The notes: generated by a model not told the origin, from the sequence alone. 64,000 nt of DNA from an uncultured Lachnospiraceae bacterium (GCA_947630025.1 CANRFZ010000002.1:124001-188000); one strand, 5' to 3'; shown: positions 38,565 to 47,964, counted from the stretch's first letter. Program-made: numbers and translations.

Positions 38565-39551
38565 TCATTTTTTATATTTCTGATCGGTCATCGGTGTGGA
38601 AAGATACTTTAATACATCGTCGTAGCCAAGCGTAACGATTGTTTTCCCTCTGTATTCCGGCTTCGCAGCCAGTTCCGCCGCCAGATACATCGCGGCTCCC
38701 GCGGTGATCCCCAGAAAAATGCCGTCTGTCCGCGCCACTTTATTGGACATTCTGTAGGCGTCTTCTTTATCCACCTTGACGATCCTGTCATAAGGCGCTC
38801 TGTCTCTGCGGAGAATAATCTGCGGAAAGCTATGCCGCGGCGTCAGGCTGATACTGTGGACGCCGACCAGAGATTCGATATCGTCATCCGTCGGCTCAAA
38901 AGCGACCACTTCCAAATCGGGAAATTTCTCCCGCAGCGCTTCGCTTACGCCCGTGATCGATCCGCCGGAACCGACGCCCGCAATCAGCACATCGACATGA
39001 TCGACATCCTCAAGGATTTCCTGTCCGGTGGTACGGTACTGGATATCACGGTTTGCCTCATTTGCGGACTGCACCGTGAGGAAATAGCGGATGCCTTCTT
39101 CCGCGCTGCGCTTTTGGAACAGCTCGACCAATGCCTGCGCGGAATCTCCGTCTTCCGGCAGCGAGGACATCACTTCCATCACGCCCTCGTCCTGCGTCAT
39201 ATCCCGCACGGTTGCGCCGTATGCCTCCAAAAGCCTGACTCTCTCCTCCGTCGCCTGCACCATATAGGCAATCATCTTATAACCGCGCTTTAGGGCGATG
39301 GCGGCCAGACCGATGGCCGTGTTGCCGCTGGAAAATTCCACAATGGTATCTCCCGGCCGGATATCCGTATCACGCTCCAAGGCGTCGATCATCGCCATCG
39401 CGATACGGTCTTTTAACGAACCAAAAGGATTCAGGCTTTCCAGCTTTACTAAAATATGCGCGTCGATATTTTCCTGCTTTTCCAATCCGTCCAGCTCCAA
39501 AATCGGCGTATGCCCAATCACTTCTTCGATAGAATGTTTAATACGACTCAT
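38565..39551 (-). CDS. PLP-dependent cysteine synthase-like protein
   Basis: IGHTPILELDGL, KLESLNPFGSLKDR, SSGNTAIGLA, GVGSGGSITG. Confidence 0.9.
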   Translation of the reverse strand: MSRIKHSIEEVIGHTPILELDGLEKQENIDAHILVKLESLNPFGSLKDRIAMAMIDALERDTDIRPGDTIVEFSSGNTAIGLAAIALKRGYKMIAYMVQATEERVRLLEAYGATVRDMTQDEGVMEVMSSLPEDGDSAQALVELFQKRSAEEGIRYFLTVQSANEANRDIQYRTTGQEILEDVDHVDVLIAGVGSGGSITGVSEALREKFPDLEVVAFEPTDDDIESLVGVHSISLTPRHSFPQIILRRDRAPYDRIVKVDKEDAYRMSNKVARTDGIFLGITAGAAMYLAAELAAKPEYRGKTIVTLGYDDVLKYLSTPMTDQKYKK

Positions 39552-39592
39552 AACTGCTCTCCTTTTCCGAATTTATCTTTTCCTATTATTTT

Positions 39593-39645
39593 ATTCCTAG
39601 TAAACCTATGGGATTTATTATAATTATCAGGGCGAGCTTTGTCAA
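39593..39645 (-). promoter_or_regulatory. Consensus promoter and dyad upstream of the cysteine synthase-like/lanC-like operon
   Basis: TTGACA (39645-39640), 17 nt, TATAAT (39622-39617), imperfect dyad ATTCCTAGTAAACCTATGGGAT (39593-39614) at the predicted start site. Confidence 0.7.
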
Positions 39646-39808
39646 ATAGTTTTTTTCATCTTTTTACTTATTTTTTTACTTATTTTTTCATCTTTTTATT
39701 GATCCATTTTTTATCGGATCATTTCATCAGGCAAACGGTGACAAGTTCCGCCCGCGCCGCCGGTGTATTCTTAAAATCGCAAAAATCGTAATTTTTATCG
39801 ATGCGCAT

Positions 39809-40029
39809 TTGCATAAATCGCAAATATAGTGTATGATGTAGGTATTATATTTCTTTTAGATAGCTCTTTCTTTCTATAAAACGGAAACGCTATCAAAGAA
39901 ATATACTTGATGAAAGATTTATGCGGCAGCGGCATAAAAACAAAGCCCACAAGATCATAGAACAGAAACCGTAAAACAAAAGCCGCCATGCGGACGGGCG
40001 CGGCACAGGACGGAATCGTCTGAGGCAAT
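39809..40029 (+). promoter_or_regulatory. Promoter and long structured leader of GGEEF gene
   Basis: TTGCAT - 17 nt - TATGAT, then about 185 nt to ATG with stem TTTCTTT(TA)GATAGC / GCTATCAAAGAAA. Confidence 0.45.
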
Positions 40030-41118
40030 ATGGCAAAAACAAATTTTTTCTCTTTTCTATATCAAAAGATCTGTAAAGACACAGGGGAGCAGAATGAGTC
40101 TACCAAGCTGGTGATCGTCGTCAGGATGCTTACGCTGACCATGATCGCCTACTCGCTGGCCAACTGCATTTTCTTTGTGCTCGCATCCGACACGACGGGC
40201 ATGATCTTCTGTCAGCTGTCGATGATCGCGTTTTTGGGGCTTTTTGCCGCATCCTACTACTGGCGCTCGTTTGTGTCCTACTGCGTCTTTAATCTGTGCT
40301 CGCTGGTGTGGGTGATCTTATATGTGCGGATGTACGGATGGAATGTGGGCGTGCAGACGTATCTCTTTGTGCTCATCGTATTCTGCTTTTTTGCCAGATC
40401 GCGGCATGAGGGCACTAAGGTTCTGTATGTCGTCGTGCTGCTGGCGCTGCGGATGTACCTGTACTTCTACTGCCAGAACGAGGGCGCGCAGATCACCATG
40501 ACCTCGGAGCTGAACTTTGCGCTCCAGCTCTGCAACACCGTGGCGATTTTCCTGTCCCTGTCGCTGCTGGCGTACTTTTTCAGCGCGGACACGCAGGCTT
40601 TGGAGTGGAAACTGATCGAATACAATACGAAGCTGAAAGAGCAGGCGAGCATCGACCCGCTGACCGGACTGCACAACCGCCGCAGCACGATGGAATATCT
40701 GGACGGCGTCCTGAAAACCTCCGAGAACCAGATCAGCATCTGCCTGTGCGACATCGACTTTTTTAAGAGAGTCAACGACACCTACGGACATGATGTGGGC
40801 GACGTCGTCCTCACGAAGATTGCGGAGACGTTCCGCAGCCAGCTTCCGGCAGATACGTTCGTCTCCCGCTGGGGCGGCGAGGAATTTCTGCTGATCTTCC
40901 CGTCCTTAAACGGCGACGAGGCGCACTTCGAGCTGGAGACGCTGCGCCAGAAGATCAAGGCGATCGTATTTGACGGCGGCAGCGAAAACTTCTCCGTCTC
41001 CCTCACGTTCGGCCTGATCGAGTACGACTTCCACAGCGACCTGACGGCGCTGCTGAAGGAAGCCGACGAAAAGTTATACTACGGCAAGGAAAACGGCCGC
41101 GACCGCATCGTCTTTTAG
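40030..41118 (+). CDS. Membrane GGDEF-domain protein (putative diguanylate cyclase)
   Basis: N-terminal TM segments; DPLTGLHNRRSTMEYLD; RWGGEEFLLIF. Confidence 0.93.
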   Translation: MAKTNFFSFLYQKICKDTGEQNESTKLVIVVRMLTLTMIAYSLANCIFFVLASDTTGMIFCQLSMIAFLGLFAASYYWRSFVSYCVFNLCSLVWVILYVRMYGWNVGVQTYLFVLIVFCFFARSRHEGTKVLYVVVLLALRMYLYFYCQNEGAQITMTSELNFALQLCNTVAIFLSLSLLAYFFSADTQALEWKLIEYNTKLKEQASIDPLTGLHNRRSTMEYLDGVLKTSENQISICLCDIDFFKRVNDTYGHDVGDVVLTKIAETFRSQLPADTFVSRWGGEEFLLIFPSLNGDEAHFELETLRQKIKAIVFDGGSENFSVSLTFGLIEYDFHSDLTALLKEADEKLYYGKENGRDRIVF

Positions 41119-41182
41119 TTCTTATTCATGTGAGCCCTCTCCGGCACATATATTATGGTAAAGCCATTCGGCAGGTATTCCT

Positions 41183-43054
41183 TTGAAACACAGATTATCC
41201 ATCCGGCAGTGGGCGGCTGCCCTTATGATCTTCTGCGGCTTCAGCGCCGCAACCCTCGCCGCCTATCCGTACTTTCACGCGGACGCGCGCTTTGTCTCGT
41301 TTACGGAGGACTTTTTCCTTCAGGAGCTGCGGTCCGATCCCCTGCAGTTTCACTATGCCATCGATAACCCTTCCGCTTTCGGCGTGGACGAAACCGCGCT
41401 ATGTATGCCGGTATACCGGGCGGGAGACGCCGCATCAGACGCCTATGCGCTATCCGTTCTGTCCGACCGGCTGGATAGCTTCGCACACGCGCATCTGTCG
41501 CAGGCTAACCGCTGCCTGTATGAGCTGCTGGACACTTATCTCAGCGATCTGCGGCGCACGGCGGCCTATCCGTACTTCGCGGAACCGTTGTCGCCGTCCT
41601 CCGGCGCCGTCTCCGAACTGCCGCTGCTATTGGCGGAGTACCGGCTGGACGACCGGGCGGATATCGAACAGTATTTTGCCGTACTGGAGCAGATTCCGGA
41701 TTATCTGGACGGCCTGATCACGTATGAGCAGGAAAAAGCGGCGGCGGGCCTCTTTATGGCGGATGCCACCGCGGACAAAGTGATCCGGCAGTGCGCCGAC
41801 CTGATGGACGCCGACACGCTGGATAACGGAACGCATTTTCTGGAGACTACCTTTGACAACCGCCTGCAGACGCTGGTGGACAACGGCGTAATCACGGCGG
41901 CGGAGCGGGACGGATACCGCTCCAACCACAGGCGGCTCTTAGTCACCGTCGTGGCGCCGGCCTACGACCGTGTGGCGGACGAACTGACGATTCTGAAAGG
42001 AAGCGGTGGCGACATCGGCGGTCTGGCGCGCTATGCGGGCGGCAGGGAATACTATGAGGCGCTGCTGCATCTGACGACCGGCTCCTCCCGGAGCGTCGAC
42101 GGCATCCGGCAGTTCCTGTATAACGATCTGTCGGAACATTACGGAGAGCTGATGCGGCTGCTGCAGGCCGACGAATCCCTCAACGGCCTGCTTATGTCCG
42201 ATCCCGCCTATCTCCCGCAGATGACGCCGGAGGCCATTCTGGAACATCTGCAGGAGGCAATCGCCGCGGACTATCCTGCCATTCCCGCGGACACCGGCAC
42301 ATCCCCGCCGGACTGCACGGTTAAGTACGTGGACGCGGCGCTGGCGCCCTACAGTGCGCCCGCCTTTTATATGACGCCGCCGATAGACAATATCGGGAAC
42401 AATACGATCTACATCAACGAATCGGACATCTCCGGCGATCTGTCCCTCTTTACGACGCTGGCCCACGAGGGATATCCCGGCCATCTGTATCAGACCGTAT
42501 ACAGCAGGCAGCACTGGGCCGCCTCCGGCGTGACGCCGCTGCGGAGCATCCTCAGCTACGGCGGTTATGTGGAGGGCTGGGCCATGTACGCGGAGATGAA
42601 CGCCTACGACTATGCCGTCGAGCTGGCCGGGGAGTCGTACCCCGAAGCCGCCGCCTGCTACCGGGCCTGCCGCCTCGACCGCCAGATCCAGCTATGCCTG
42701 TACTCTCTGTTAGATATCGCTATCCACTACGACGGCGCCTCCCTGCAGGATGTGACGGAGATCCTGACGGCTTTTGGGTTCACAGATCCCGACACGATCG
42801 CCGCGGTCTACGCCTACATCGCGGAGGAGCCCTGCAACTATCCCAAATACTACGCAGGGTATCTGGAGATCATGGAGCTGAAACGGCAGGCCGCCAAAAT
42901 CTGGCTCGACCGGCATAAGGCGGCGAACCCCGGCGCGGCATACACCCTCACCGACATCTATCGGGACAGGGATTTCCTCCGTTCCTTCCACCGGTTCCTG
43001 CTGGAAAACGGGCCGGCGGATTTCGCCACACTGTCCAAGCTGCTGGGAAGCTGA
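41183..43054 (+). CDS. DUF885-family protein (putative metallopeptidase)
   Basis: N-terminal signal-like segment; HEGYPGHLYQ motif. Confidence 0.85.
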   Translation: MKHRLSIRQWAAALMIFCGFSAATLAAYPYFHADARFVSFTEDFFLQELRSDPLQFHYAIDNPSAFGVDETALCMPVYRAGDAASDAYALSVLSDRLDSFAHAHLSQANRCLYELLDTYLSDLRRTAAYPYFAEPLSPSSGAVSELPLLLAEYRLDDRADIEQYFAVLEQIPDYLDGLITYEQEKAAAGLFMADATADKVIRQCADLMDADTLDNGTHFLETTFDNRLQTLVDNGVITAAERDGYRSNHRRLLVTVVAPAYDRVADELTILKGSGGDIGGLARYAGGREYYEALLHLTTGSSRSVDGIRQFLYNDLSEHYGELMRLLQADESLNGLLMSDPAYLPQMTPEAILEHLQEAIAADYPAIPADTGTSPPDCTVKYVDAALAPYSAPAFYMTPPIDNIGNNTIYINESDISGDLSLFTTLAHEGYPGHLYQTVYSRQHWAASGVTPLRSILSYGGYVEGWAMYAEMNAYDYAVELAGESYPEAAACYRACRLDRQIQLCLYSLLDIAIHYDGASLQDVTEILTAFGFTDPDTIAAVYAYIAEEPCNYPKYYAGYLEIMELKRQAAKIWLDRHKAANPGAAYTLTDIYRDRDFLRSFHRFLLENGPADFATLSKLLGS

Positions 43055-43060
43055 CATCGG

Positions 43061-43081
43061 AGCGGCCCGGAACGTGCCGCT
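43061..43081 (+). terminator. Terminator after DUF885 gene
   Basis: AGCGGC...GCCGCT followed by TCTCTCTTT. Confidence 0.5.
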
Positions 43082-43096
43082 TCTCTCTTTATCCCT

Positions 43097-43636
43097 TTAA
43101 CCGATTCCGGCCATCATCCCCGCCAGCACCACGCTGGCCGCTATCCCCGCCAGCGTCGCCAGCAGCGCGCCGGTGAGCGTGTAGCGCGTCTTCGTGACCT
43201 TCGCCGCCAGAAAATACACCGACATCGTATAGAAGACCGTCTCCGTGCAGCTCATCATAATCGAAGTGGTCAGCCCGATCAGGGAGTCCGGCCCGTGGTT
43301 CTTGAAGATATCCAGCACCAGCCCCGTGGCCGCCGAGGAGGAAAACATCTTGACCAGCATCAGCGGGATCAGTTCCGAAGAAAAGCCCAGCCGGGCAGCC
43401 GCACCCGACGCCAGCCCGCCCAGAAAGTCGAGGAAGCCGGACGCCCTCAGCACGCCCACCGCCACCATAAGGCCGATCAGCGTCGGCATGATTCGGATGA
43501 CCGTCCGAAAGCCGTCCTCCGCGCCTTTGATAAAATCCTCATACACATTACTGCGGGCGGCCAGCCCGTGCGCTATGACATAGAAAATGATAACCGGAAT
43601 AATGAGATCGGAGATGTGGGAGAGTATGGCAGCCAT
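43097..43636 (-). CDS. spmB: Spore maturation protein B
   Basis: VIIFYVIAHGLAARSNVYEDFIKGAEDGFRTVIRIMPTLIGLMVAVGVLRASG. Confidence 0.92.
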   Translation of the reverse strand: MAAILSHISDLIIPVIIFYVIAHGLAARSNVYEDFIKGAEDGFRTVIRIMPTLIGLMVAVGVLRASGFLDFLGGLASGAAARLGFSSELIPLMLVKMFSSSAATGLVLDIFKNHGPDSLIGLTTSIMMSCTETVFYTMSVYFLAAKVTKTRYTLTGALLATLAGIAASVVLAGMMAGIG

Positions 43637-43675
43637 AGGTAACGCTCCTTGCAGCGCGGTTTCCGCATGGAAAAG

Positions 43676-43706
43676 CCGCATAAATCTACTATCAGTTTAT
43701 GCGGCC
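43676..43706 (-). terminator. Terminator between FAD oxidoreductase and spmB
   Basis: GCCGCATAAA...TTTATGCGGC 10-bp stem followed by TTTT on the minus strand. Confidence 0.65.
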
Positions 43707-43742
43707 TGTTTCTTTCTTATGAAATTCCCGGTGTGTCCGGCG

Positions 43743-45113
43743 CTATGCCATACCCAGAATATCACGCGCCACGTGCACACCGCTGGCGGACGCATGGGAG
43801 AGCGAGTGGGTTACGCCGCTGCCGTCGCCGATAATATATAAGCCCGGATAGCGGGACTGCAGGCGCTCGTCGATCTCCACTTCCATATTATAAAATTTCA
43901 CTTCCACGCCATACAGGAGCGTATCGTCGTTGGCAGTGCCGGGCGCGATCTTGTCCAGCGCGTATAGCATCTCGATGATGCCGTCCAGAATCCGCTTGGG
44001 GAGCACCAGACTCAGGTCGCCGGGCGTGGCGGACAGGGTGGGCTCCACCAGTCCCTCGGCAATCCGCTTTTCGTTGCTGCGGCGTCCTCTGACCAGATCG
44101 CCGAACCGCTGCACGATCACGCCGCCGCCCAGCATATTGGACAGTCTGGCGATACTCTCGCCGTAGCCGTTACTGTCCTTGAACGGCTCGGAGAAGTGCT
44201 TCGCCACCAGCAGCGCAAAATTCGTATTTTCGGTCTGTTTCTCCGCACCCTCGTAGCTATGGCCGTTCACGGTGACAATGCCGTTGGTATTTTCATTCAC
44301 CACGATCCCGTGGGGATTCATGCAGAAAGTCCGCACCCTGTCCTCGAATTTCTCGGTGCGGTATACGATCTTGCTCTCGTACAGCTCGTCCGTCAGATGG
44401 GAAAAGATAACCGCCGGCAGCTCCACGCGCACGCCGATATCTACCCGGTTGGACTTCGTTCCGATCTCCAGTTCCTCGCACACCTGCTGCATCCATTTGC
44501 TGCCGCTCCTGCCCACAGAAATGACACATTTGTCACATTCGTAGGTGCCGTCGTCGCATCCGATACGGTAGCCGTCCTCCGTAACCTCCACCTTCCGCAC
44601 CGGCGTATCGAAGTAGAAATCTACCTTGTCTTTCAGCTCCGCGTAGAGGTTTTCCAGCACGACATAGTTAATATCCGTTCCCAGATGGCGCACCGAAGCG
44701 TCCAGCAGATTCAGCTTGTTCTGGAGACACAGTTTCTTAAAATGGCTTCCGGCGGTACTGTAGAGCTTCGTCCCCTGCCCGCCGTACTGCATATTGATGT
44801 CGTCCACATATTTCATCAGTTCGATGGCGCGCTTCTTGCCGATATGTTCATACAGCGTGCCGCCGAAATCGTTGGTGATATTGTATTTGCCGTCGGAAAA
44901 AGCCCCCGCGCCGCCGAACCCGCTCATAATCGAGCAGCTTGCGCAGCGGACGCAGCTCTTTACTTTGTCGCCGTCGATCGGGCAGCGCCGCATATGCAGG
45001 GGATGTCCCGCCTCAAAGACCGCAATCTTCTTTCCGTCCTGCCGCCGCGTCAGCTCGTAGGCGGTAAAGATACCGCCCGGCCCCGCGCCTACTATGATAA
45101 TATCGTATTTCAT
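43743..45113 (-). CDS. NAD(P)/FAD-dependent oxidoreductase
   Basis: YDIIIVGAGPGGIFTAYEL Rossmann motif; C-terminal GDGSGVTHSLSHASASG. Confidence 0.88.
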   Translation of the reverse strand: MKYDIIIVGAGPGGIFTAYELTRRQDGKKIAVFEAGHPLHMRRCPIDGDKVKSCVRCASCSIMSGFGGAGAFSDGKYNITNDFGGTLYEHIGKKRAIELMKYVDDINMQYGGQGTKLYSTAGSHFKKLCLQNKLNLLDASVRHLGTDINYVVLENLYAELKDKVDFYFDTPVRKVEVTEDGYRIGCDDGTYECDKCVISVGRSGSKWMQQVCEELEIGTKSNRVDIGVRVELPAVIFSHLTDELYESKIVYRTEKFEDRVRTFCMNPHGIVVNENTNGIVTVNGHSYEGAEKQTENTNFALLVAKHFSEPFKDSNGYGESIARLSNMLGGGVIVQRFGDLVRGRRSNEKRIAEGLVEPTLSATPGDLSLVLPKRILDGIIEMLYALDKIAPGTANDDTLLYGVEVKFYNMEVEIDERLQSRYPGLYIIGDGSGVTHSLSHASASGVHVARDILGMA

Positions 45114-45137
45114 CGTTCACTCCGTTTCCGCGCCCGG

Positions 45138-45815
45138 TTAAGAAATCTTAACGCGCTTTTCTCCCGTCTTCCGGCCATGCCGTCCCGACGTCTTTTCCTT
45201 CCTGTCCATTATCTTACAATAAACCACCGCCGTCAATGTGCTGACGCAGGTCGCGGCGATGGCGGGGGCGACGATCCCCGCCGGGTTGACGCTGCCGTAC
45301 TGCTGCCGGTAGGCAATCATATTGACGGGAATCAACTGCAGCGAAGAAATGTTTAATATCAGGAACGTGCACATTTCCCGGCTGGCGACGCGCTCCCCCT
45401 CGGCGTGTCCGCCGTCCGCATAGGCGGGATCGCCCCGCTCGCACTCCAGCGCGGCCAGCGCCTCCATCGCTTTCAGGCCGGCGGGCGTACAGGCCCAGCC
45501 CAGCCCCAGAAGATTGGCGATGAGATTCGTCGCTATATACTCTCTGGCCGGATGCTCCTTGGGGATGCCCGGAAAGAGGAAGCTGATAAAAGGCTGTATT
45601 CCCCGCGTCAGTCCGGCGATCAGCCCCGACTTGCGGGCGATCTCCATCAGCCCTACCCACAGGGCCATCACGCCGATCATCGTAATGCAGAGAGACACCG
45701 CCTCCTGCGCGGACTGCAGCGCGGCGTTGGTGACTTCCGCCATTCTGCCGGTGATAGCCGCATAGATCACGCCGATCAGGATCATGCCGGCCCAGATATC
45801 GTTCAGCATAGGCAT
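45138..45815 (-). CDS. spmA: Spore maturation protein A (nucleoside recognition domain)
   Basis: MTNAALQSAQEAVSLCITMIGVMALWVGLMEIARKSGLI-type SpmA sequence. Confidence 0.9.
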   Translation of the reverse strand: MPMLNDIWAGMILIGVIYAAITGRMAEVTNAALQSAQEAVSLCITMIGVMALWVGLMEIARKSGLIAGLTRGIQPFISFLFPGIPKEHPAREYIATNLIANLLGLGWACTPAGLKAMEALAALECERGDPAYADGGHAEGERVASREMCTFLILNISSLQLIPVNMIAYRQQYGSVNPAGIVAPAIAATCVSTLTAVVYCKIMDRKEKTSGRHGRKTGEKRVKIS

Positions 45816-45820
45816 ACAAA

Positions 45821-45874
45821 AGCCGCCGTAAATCCTGCCTCTGTCTGGTAACACGATGGATTCTGCCGGCGGCT
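45821..45874 (-). other. Terminator-like hairpin immediately 5' of spmA start
   Basis: AGCCGCCG...CGGCGGCT followed by TTTTG, ending about 5 nt before the proposed ATG. Confidence 0.55.
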
Positions 45875-45969
45875 CCTATTTTTCTTACTGTTATCTTATG
45901 TCTCTCTATGGCGTTTTATGCCTCCGCAGCCTGCACACTGGCCGCCGCTGCACACCCCTGTCGCCGGTG

Positions 45970-46203
45970 TTATGCCTCTACGCCCTTGCTTTTCATATAT
46001 TCGATAACGGCGCCCACCGTCGTGATCTGCTCCAGATCCTCCGCCGGGATCTCCACGCCGTACTCCTCCTCAAACGCCATAACAAGCTCGAACAGATCCA
46101 GCGAATCCGCGCCCAGATCATCTTTAAAGGAAGTCTCCTCCGTGATTTCAACGCCGTCTAAATTTAACTGTTCCTGAATAATCTCAACAACTCTCTCCAA
46201 CAT
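45970..46203 (-). CDS. acpP: Acyl carrier protein
   Basis: [41 protein letters not shown]. Confidence 0.95.
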   Translation of the reverse strand: MLERVVEIIQEQLNLDGVEITEETSFKDDLGADSLDLFELVMAFEEEYGVEIPAEDLEQITTVGAVIEYMKSKGVEA

Positions 46204-46310
46204 TTTTTAATCTCCTTTTCAAGCAGACAAAATAACCCAGTGCTCAAAGTATATTATCTGCCCCTGTATTTGTCAATCTTAATTTTACGGTTTTTCTGCG
46301 TTTTGTCAAT

Positions 46311-47153
46311 TCACTTTGTCAATAAATATTGGTAAATCTCTCTTTTGGGCACGCCCCGGTCTTTTGCGACCTGCTTCATGGCGCTTTTTTCATCCATTCC
46401 CTCTCCCGTATAATATGCCATGTGTTCTTCTATGGTGACGCTCTGCCACGCGGTATGCCGCTCGTCCTCTTTCTGTTTCAGGCTCTTGCCCTCGATGACC
46501 AGAACATACTCTCCTCTGGGCTCCTCCTGCTCATAGGTGCGCACCGCCTCCGCCAGCGTCGTCCGTACAACCGTCTCAAATTTTTTGGTGAGTTCCCTGC
46601 ATATGGCCACCCGCCTGTCTCCCAGCGCGTCCGCCAGCTCCCGCAGCGTGCCCGCCAGATGGTGGGGCGCTTCGTAGAGAATGATCGTGCGGGACTCCTG
46701 CTGCAGCTCCCCGAGGATCTGCGCCCGCTCCTTTTTGTCCGCGGGCAGAAACGCCTCGAAGCAGAATCGCCGGGCGGGAAGCCCCGACAGCGTGAGCGCC
46801 GTGATACAGGCCGCCGCGCCGGGCAGCGAGGTGACGCGGATTCCCGCCTCATGGCACTTGGCTGCCAGCACCTCCCCCGGATCGGATATGGCCGGCGTAC
46901 CGGCGTCGGTGATTAACGCCACATCCTTTCCCTGCTGCATCTGCCCGATCAGATAGTCCGCTTTTTCTATTTTATTATACTCGTGGTAGCTGGTCATAGG
47001 CGTCCGGATGCCGAAATAGTTCAGCAGCTTCTTACTGTTCCGCGTATCCTCCGCCGCTATGATATCCACGCCCTGCAGCGTCTCCACCGCCCTGGGCGTC
47101 ATGTCGCCCAGATTGCCGATGGGCGTTGCGCACAAATACAACATTCCCGCCAT
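46311..47153 (-). CDS. rsmI: 16S rRNA (cytidine(1402)-2'-O)-methyltransferase
   Basis: LYLCATPIGNLGDMTPRAVETLQ, AEDTRNSKKLL, TDAGTPAISDPG. Confidence 0.96.
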   Translation of the reverse strand: MAGMLYLCATPIGNLGDMTPRAVETLQGVDIIAAEDTRNSKKLLNYFGIRTPMTSYHEYNKIEKADYLIGQMQQGKDVALITDAGTPAISDPGEVLAAKCHEAGIRVTSLPGAAACITALTLSGLPARRFCFEAFLPADKKERAQILGELQQESRTIILYEAPHHLAGTLRELADALGDRRVAICRELTKKFETVVRTTLAEAVRTYEQEEPRGEYVLVIEGKSLKQKEDERHTAWQSVTIEEHMAYYTGEGMDEKSAMKQVAKDRGVPKREIYQYLLTK

Positions 47154-47182
47154 CGCTCTCTCCTTATCGCCCTGCCCGACCT

Positions 47183-47962
47183 TTAATAGCCGTAGACCTC
47201 GTAGATCTCCGGCATATAGACGCCCGGCTCCCGGTAGACGATCAACGGCTTCTCCACGGTCATGCGCGGCCTGCCGCCCCGGTTGGCCTCGATCAGCACC
47301 ATATTGGGCTCCTTGTCCACATAAGGGTACACGAGCCGCATCCGCTTGGGCTCCAGCTTATAACCGTGCAAGAGCACTAGGATTTCCGCCAGCCGGAACG
47401 GTCTGTGCACCATGTAGAAATTCCCGCCCGGCTTTAATAGCTTCGACGCCTGCGCTACCACATCCTCCAGCGTACACAGAATTTCATGCCGGGCCACCGC
47501 CTTGGCGTCGCTGGGGTTGACCAGTCCGTGCCGATCCGTCATATAGGGCGGATTGCAGGTGACAACGTCAAAAGAAGCAGCGTCAAACAGACTCCCTGCC
47601 TCTTTTATGTCTCCCGTCACGATATCGATTTTATCCTCCAGCCGGTTGAGACGCACGCTGCGCCTCGCCATGTCCGCACTGTCCTCCTGAATCTCTAAGC
47701 CGGTCAGATGGGCCGCCCCGGTCTTTGCTTCCAGCAGGATCGGGATAATGCCCGTACCCGTGCCCAGATCCAGCACCCTGCCGCCGTCTCCCACCTTGGC
47801 AAAGCCGGACAGAAGCACCGCGTCCATCCCGAAGCAGAACCGCTTGGGGTTCTGAATAATCCGGTAGCCGTTGCGCTCCAGATCGTCGATGCGCTCGTTT
47901 TCTTTTAACAGAACATTCTCTCCGGACGTCATGGCGTCCGCCCCGATGTGTCTTACATCCAT
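47183..47962 (-). CDS. tRNA1(Val) (adenine(37)-N6)-methyltransferase-like
   Basis: LDLGTGTGIIPILL, VVTCNPPYM. Confidence 0.9.
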   Translation of the reverse strand: MDVRHIGADAMTSGENVLLKENERIDDLERNGYRIIQNPKRFCFGMDAVLLSGFAKVGDGGRVLDLGTGTGIIPILLEAKTGAAHLTGLEIQEDSADMARRSVRLNRLEDKIDIVTGDIKEAGSLFDAASFDVVTCNPPYMTDRHGLVNPSDAKAVARHEILCTLEDVVAQASKLLKPGGNFYMVHRPFRLAEILVLLHGYKLEPKRMRLVYPYVDKEPNMVLIEANRGGRPRMTVEKPLIVYREPGVYMPEIYEVYGY

Positions 47963-47964
47963 CG

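Noticed and set aside
37153-39551. Lantibiotic biosynthesis cluster
   Set aside because: LanC-like gene present, but no LanB/LanM, transporter or precursor-like small ORF found nearby.
39648-39706. T-rich repeats (CATCTTTTTACTTATTTTTTT...) as a novel repeat element
   Set aside because: Low-complexity AT-rich sequence; similarity expected by chance.
39795-40028. 77-aa minus-strand ORF upstream of the GGEEF gene as a possible peptide
   Set aside because: Overlaps the putative promoter and leader; no good SD or leader-peptide features.
39838-40029. c-di-GMP (GEMM) riboswitch before the GGEEF gene
   Set aside because: Could not find the conserved GEMM core; kept only as an unassigned structured leader.
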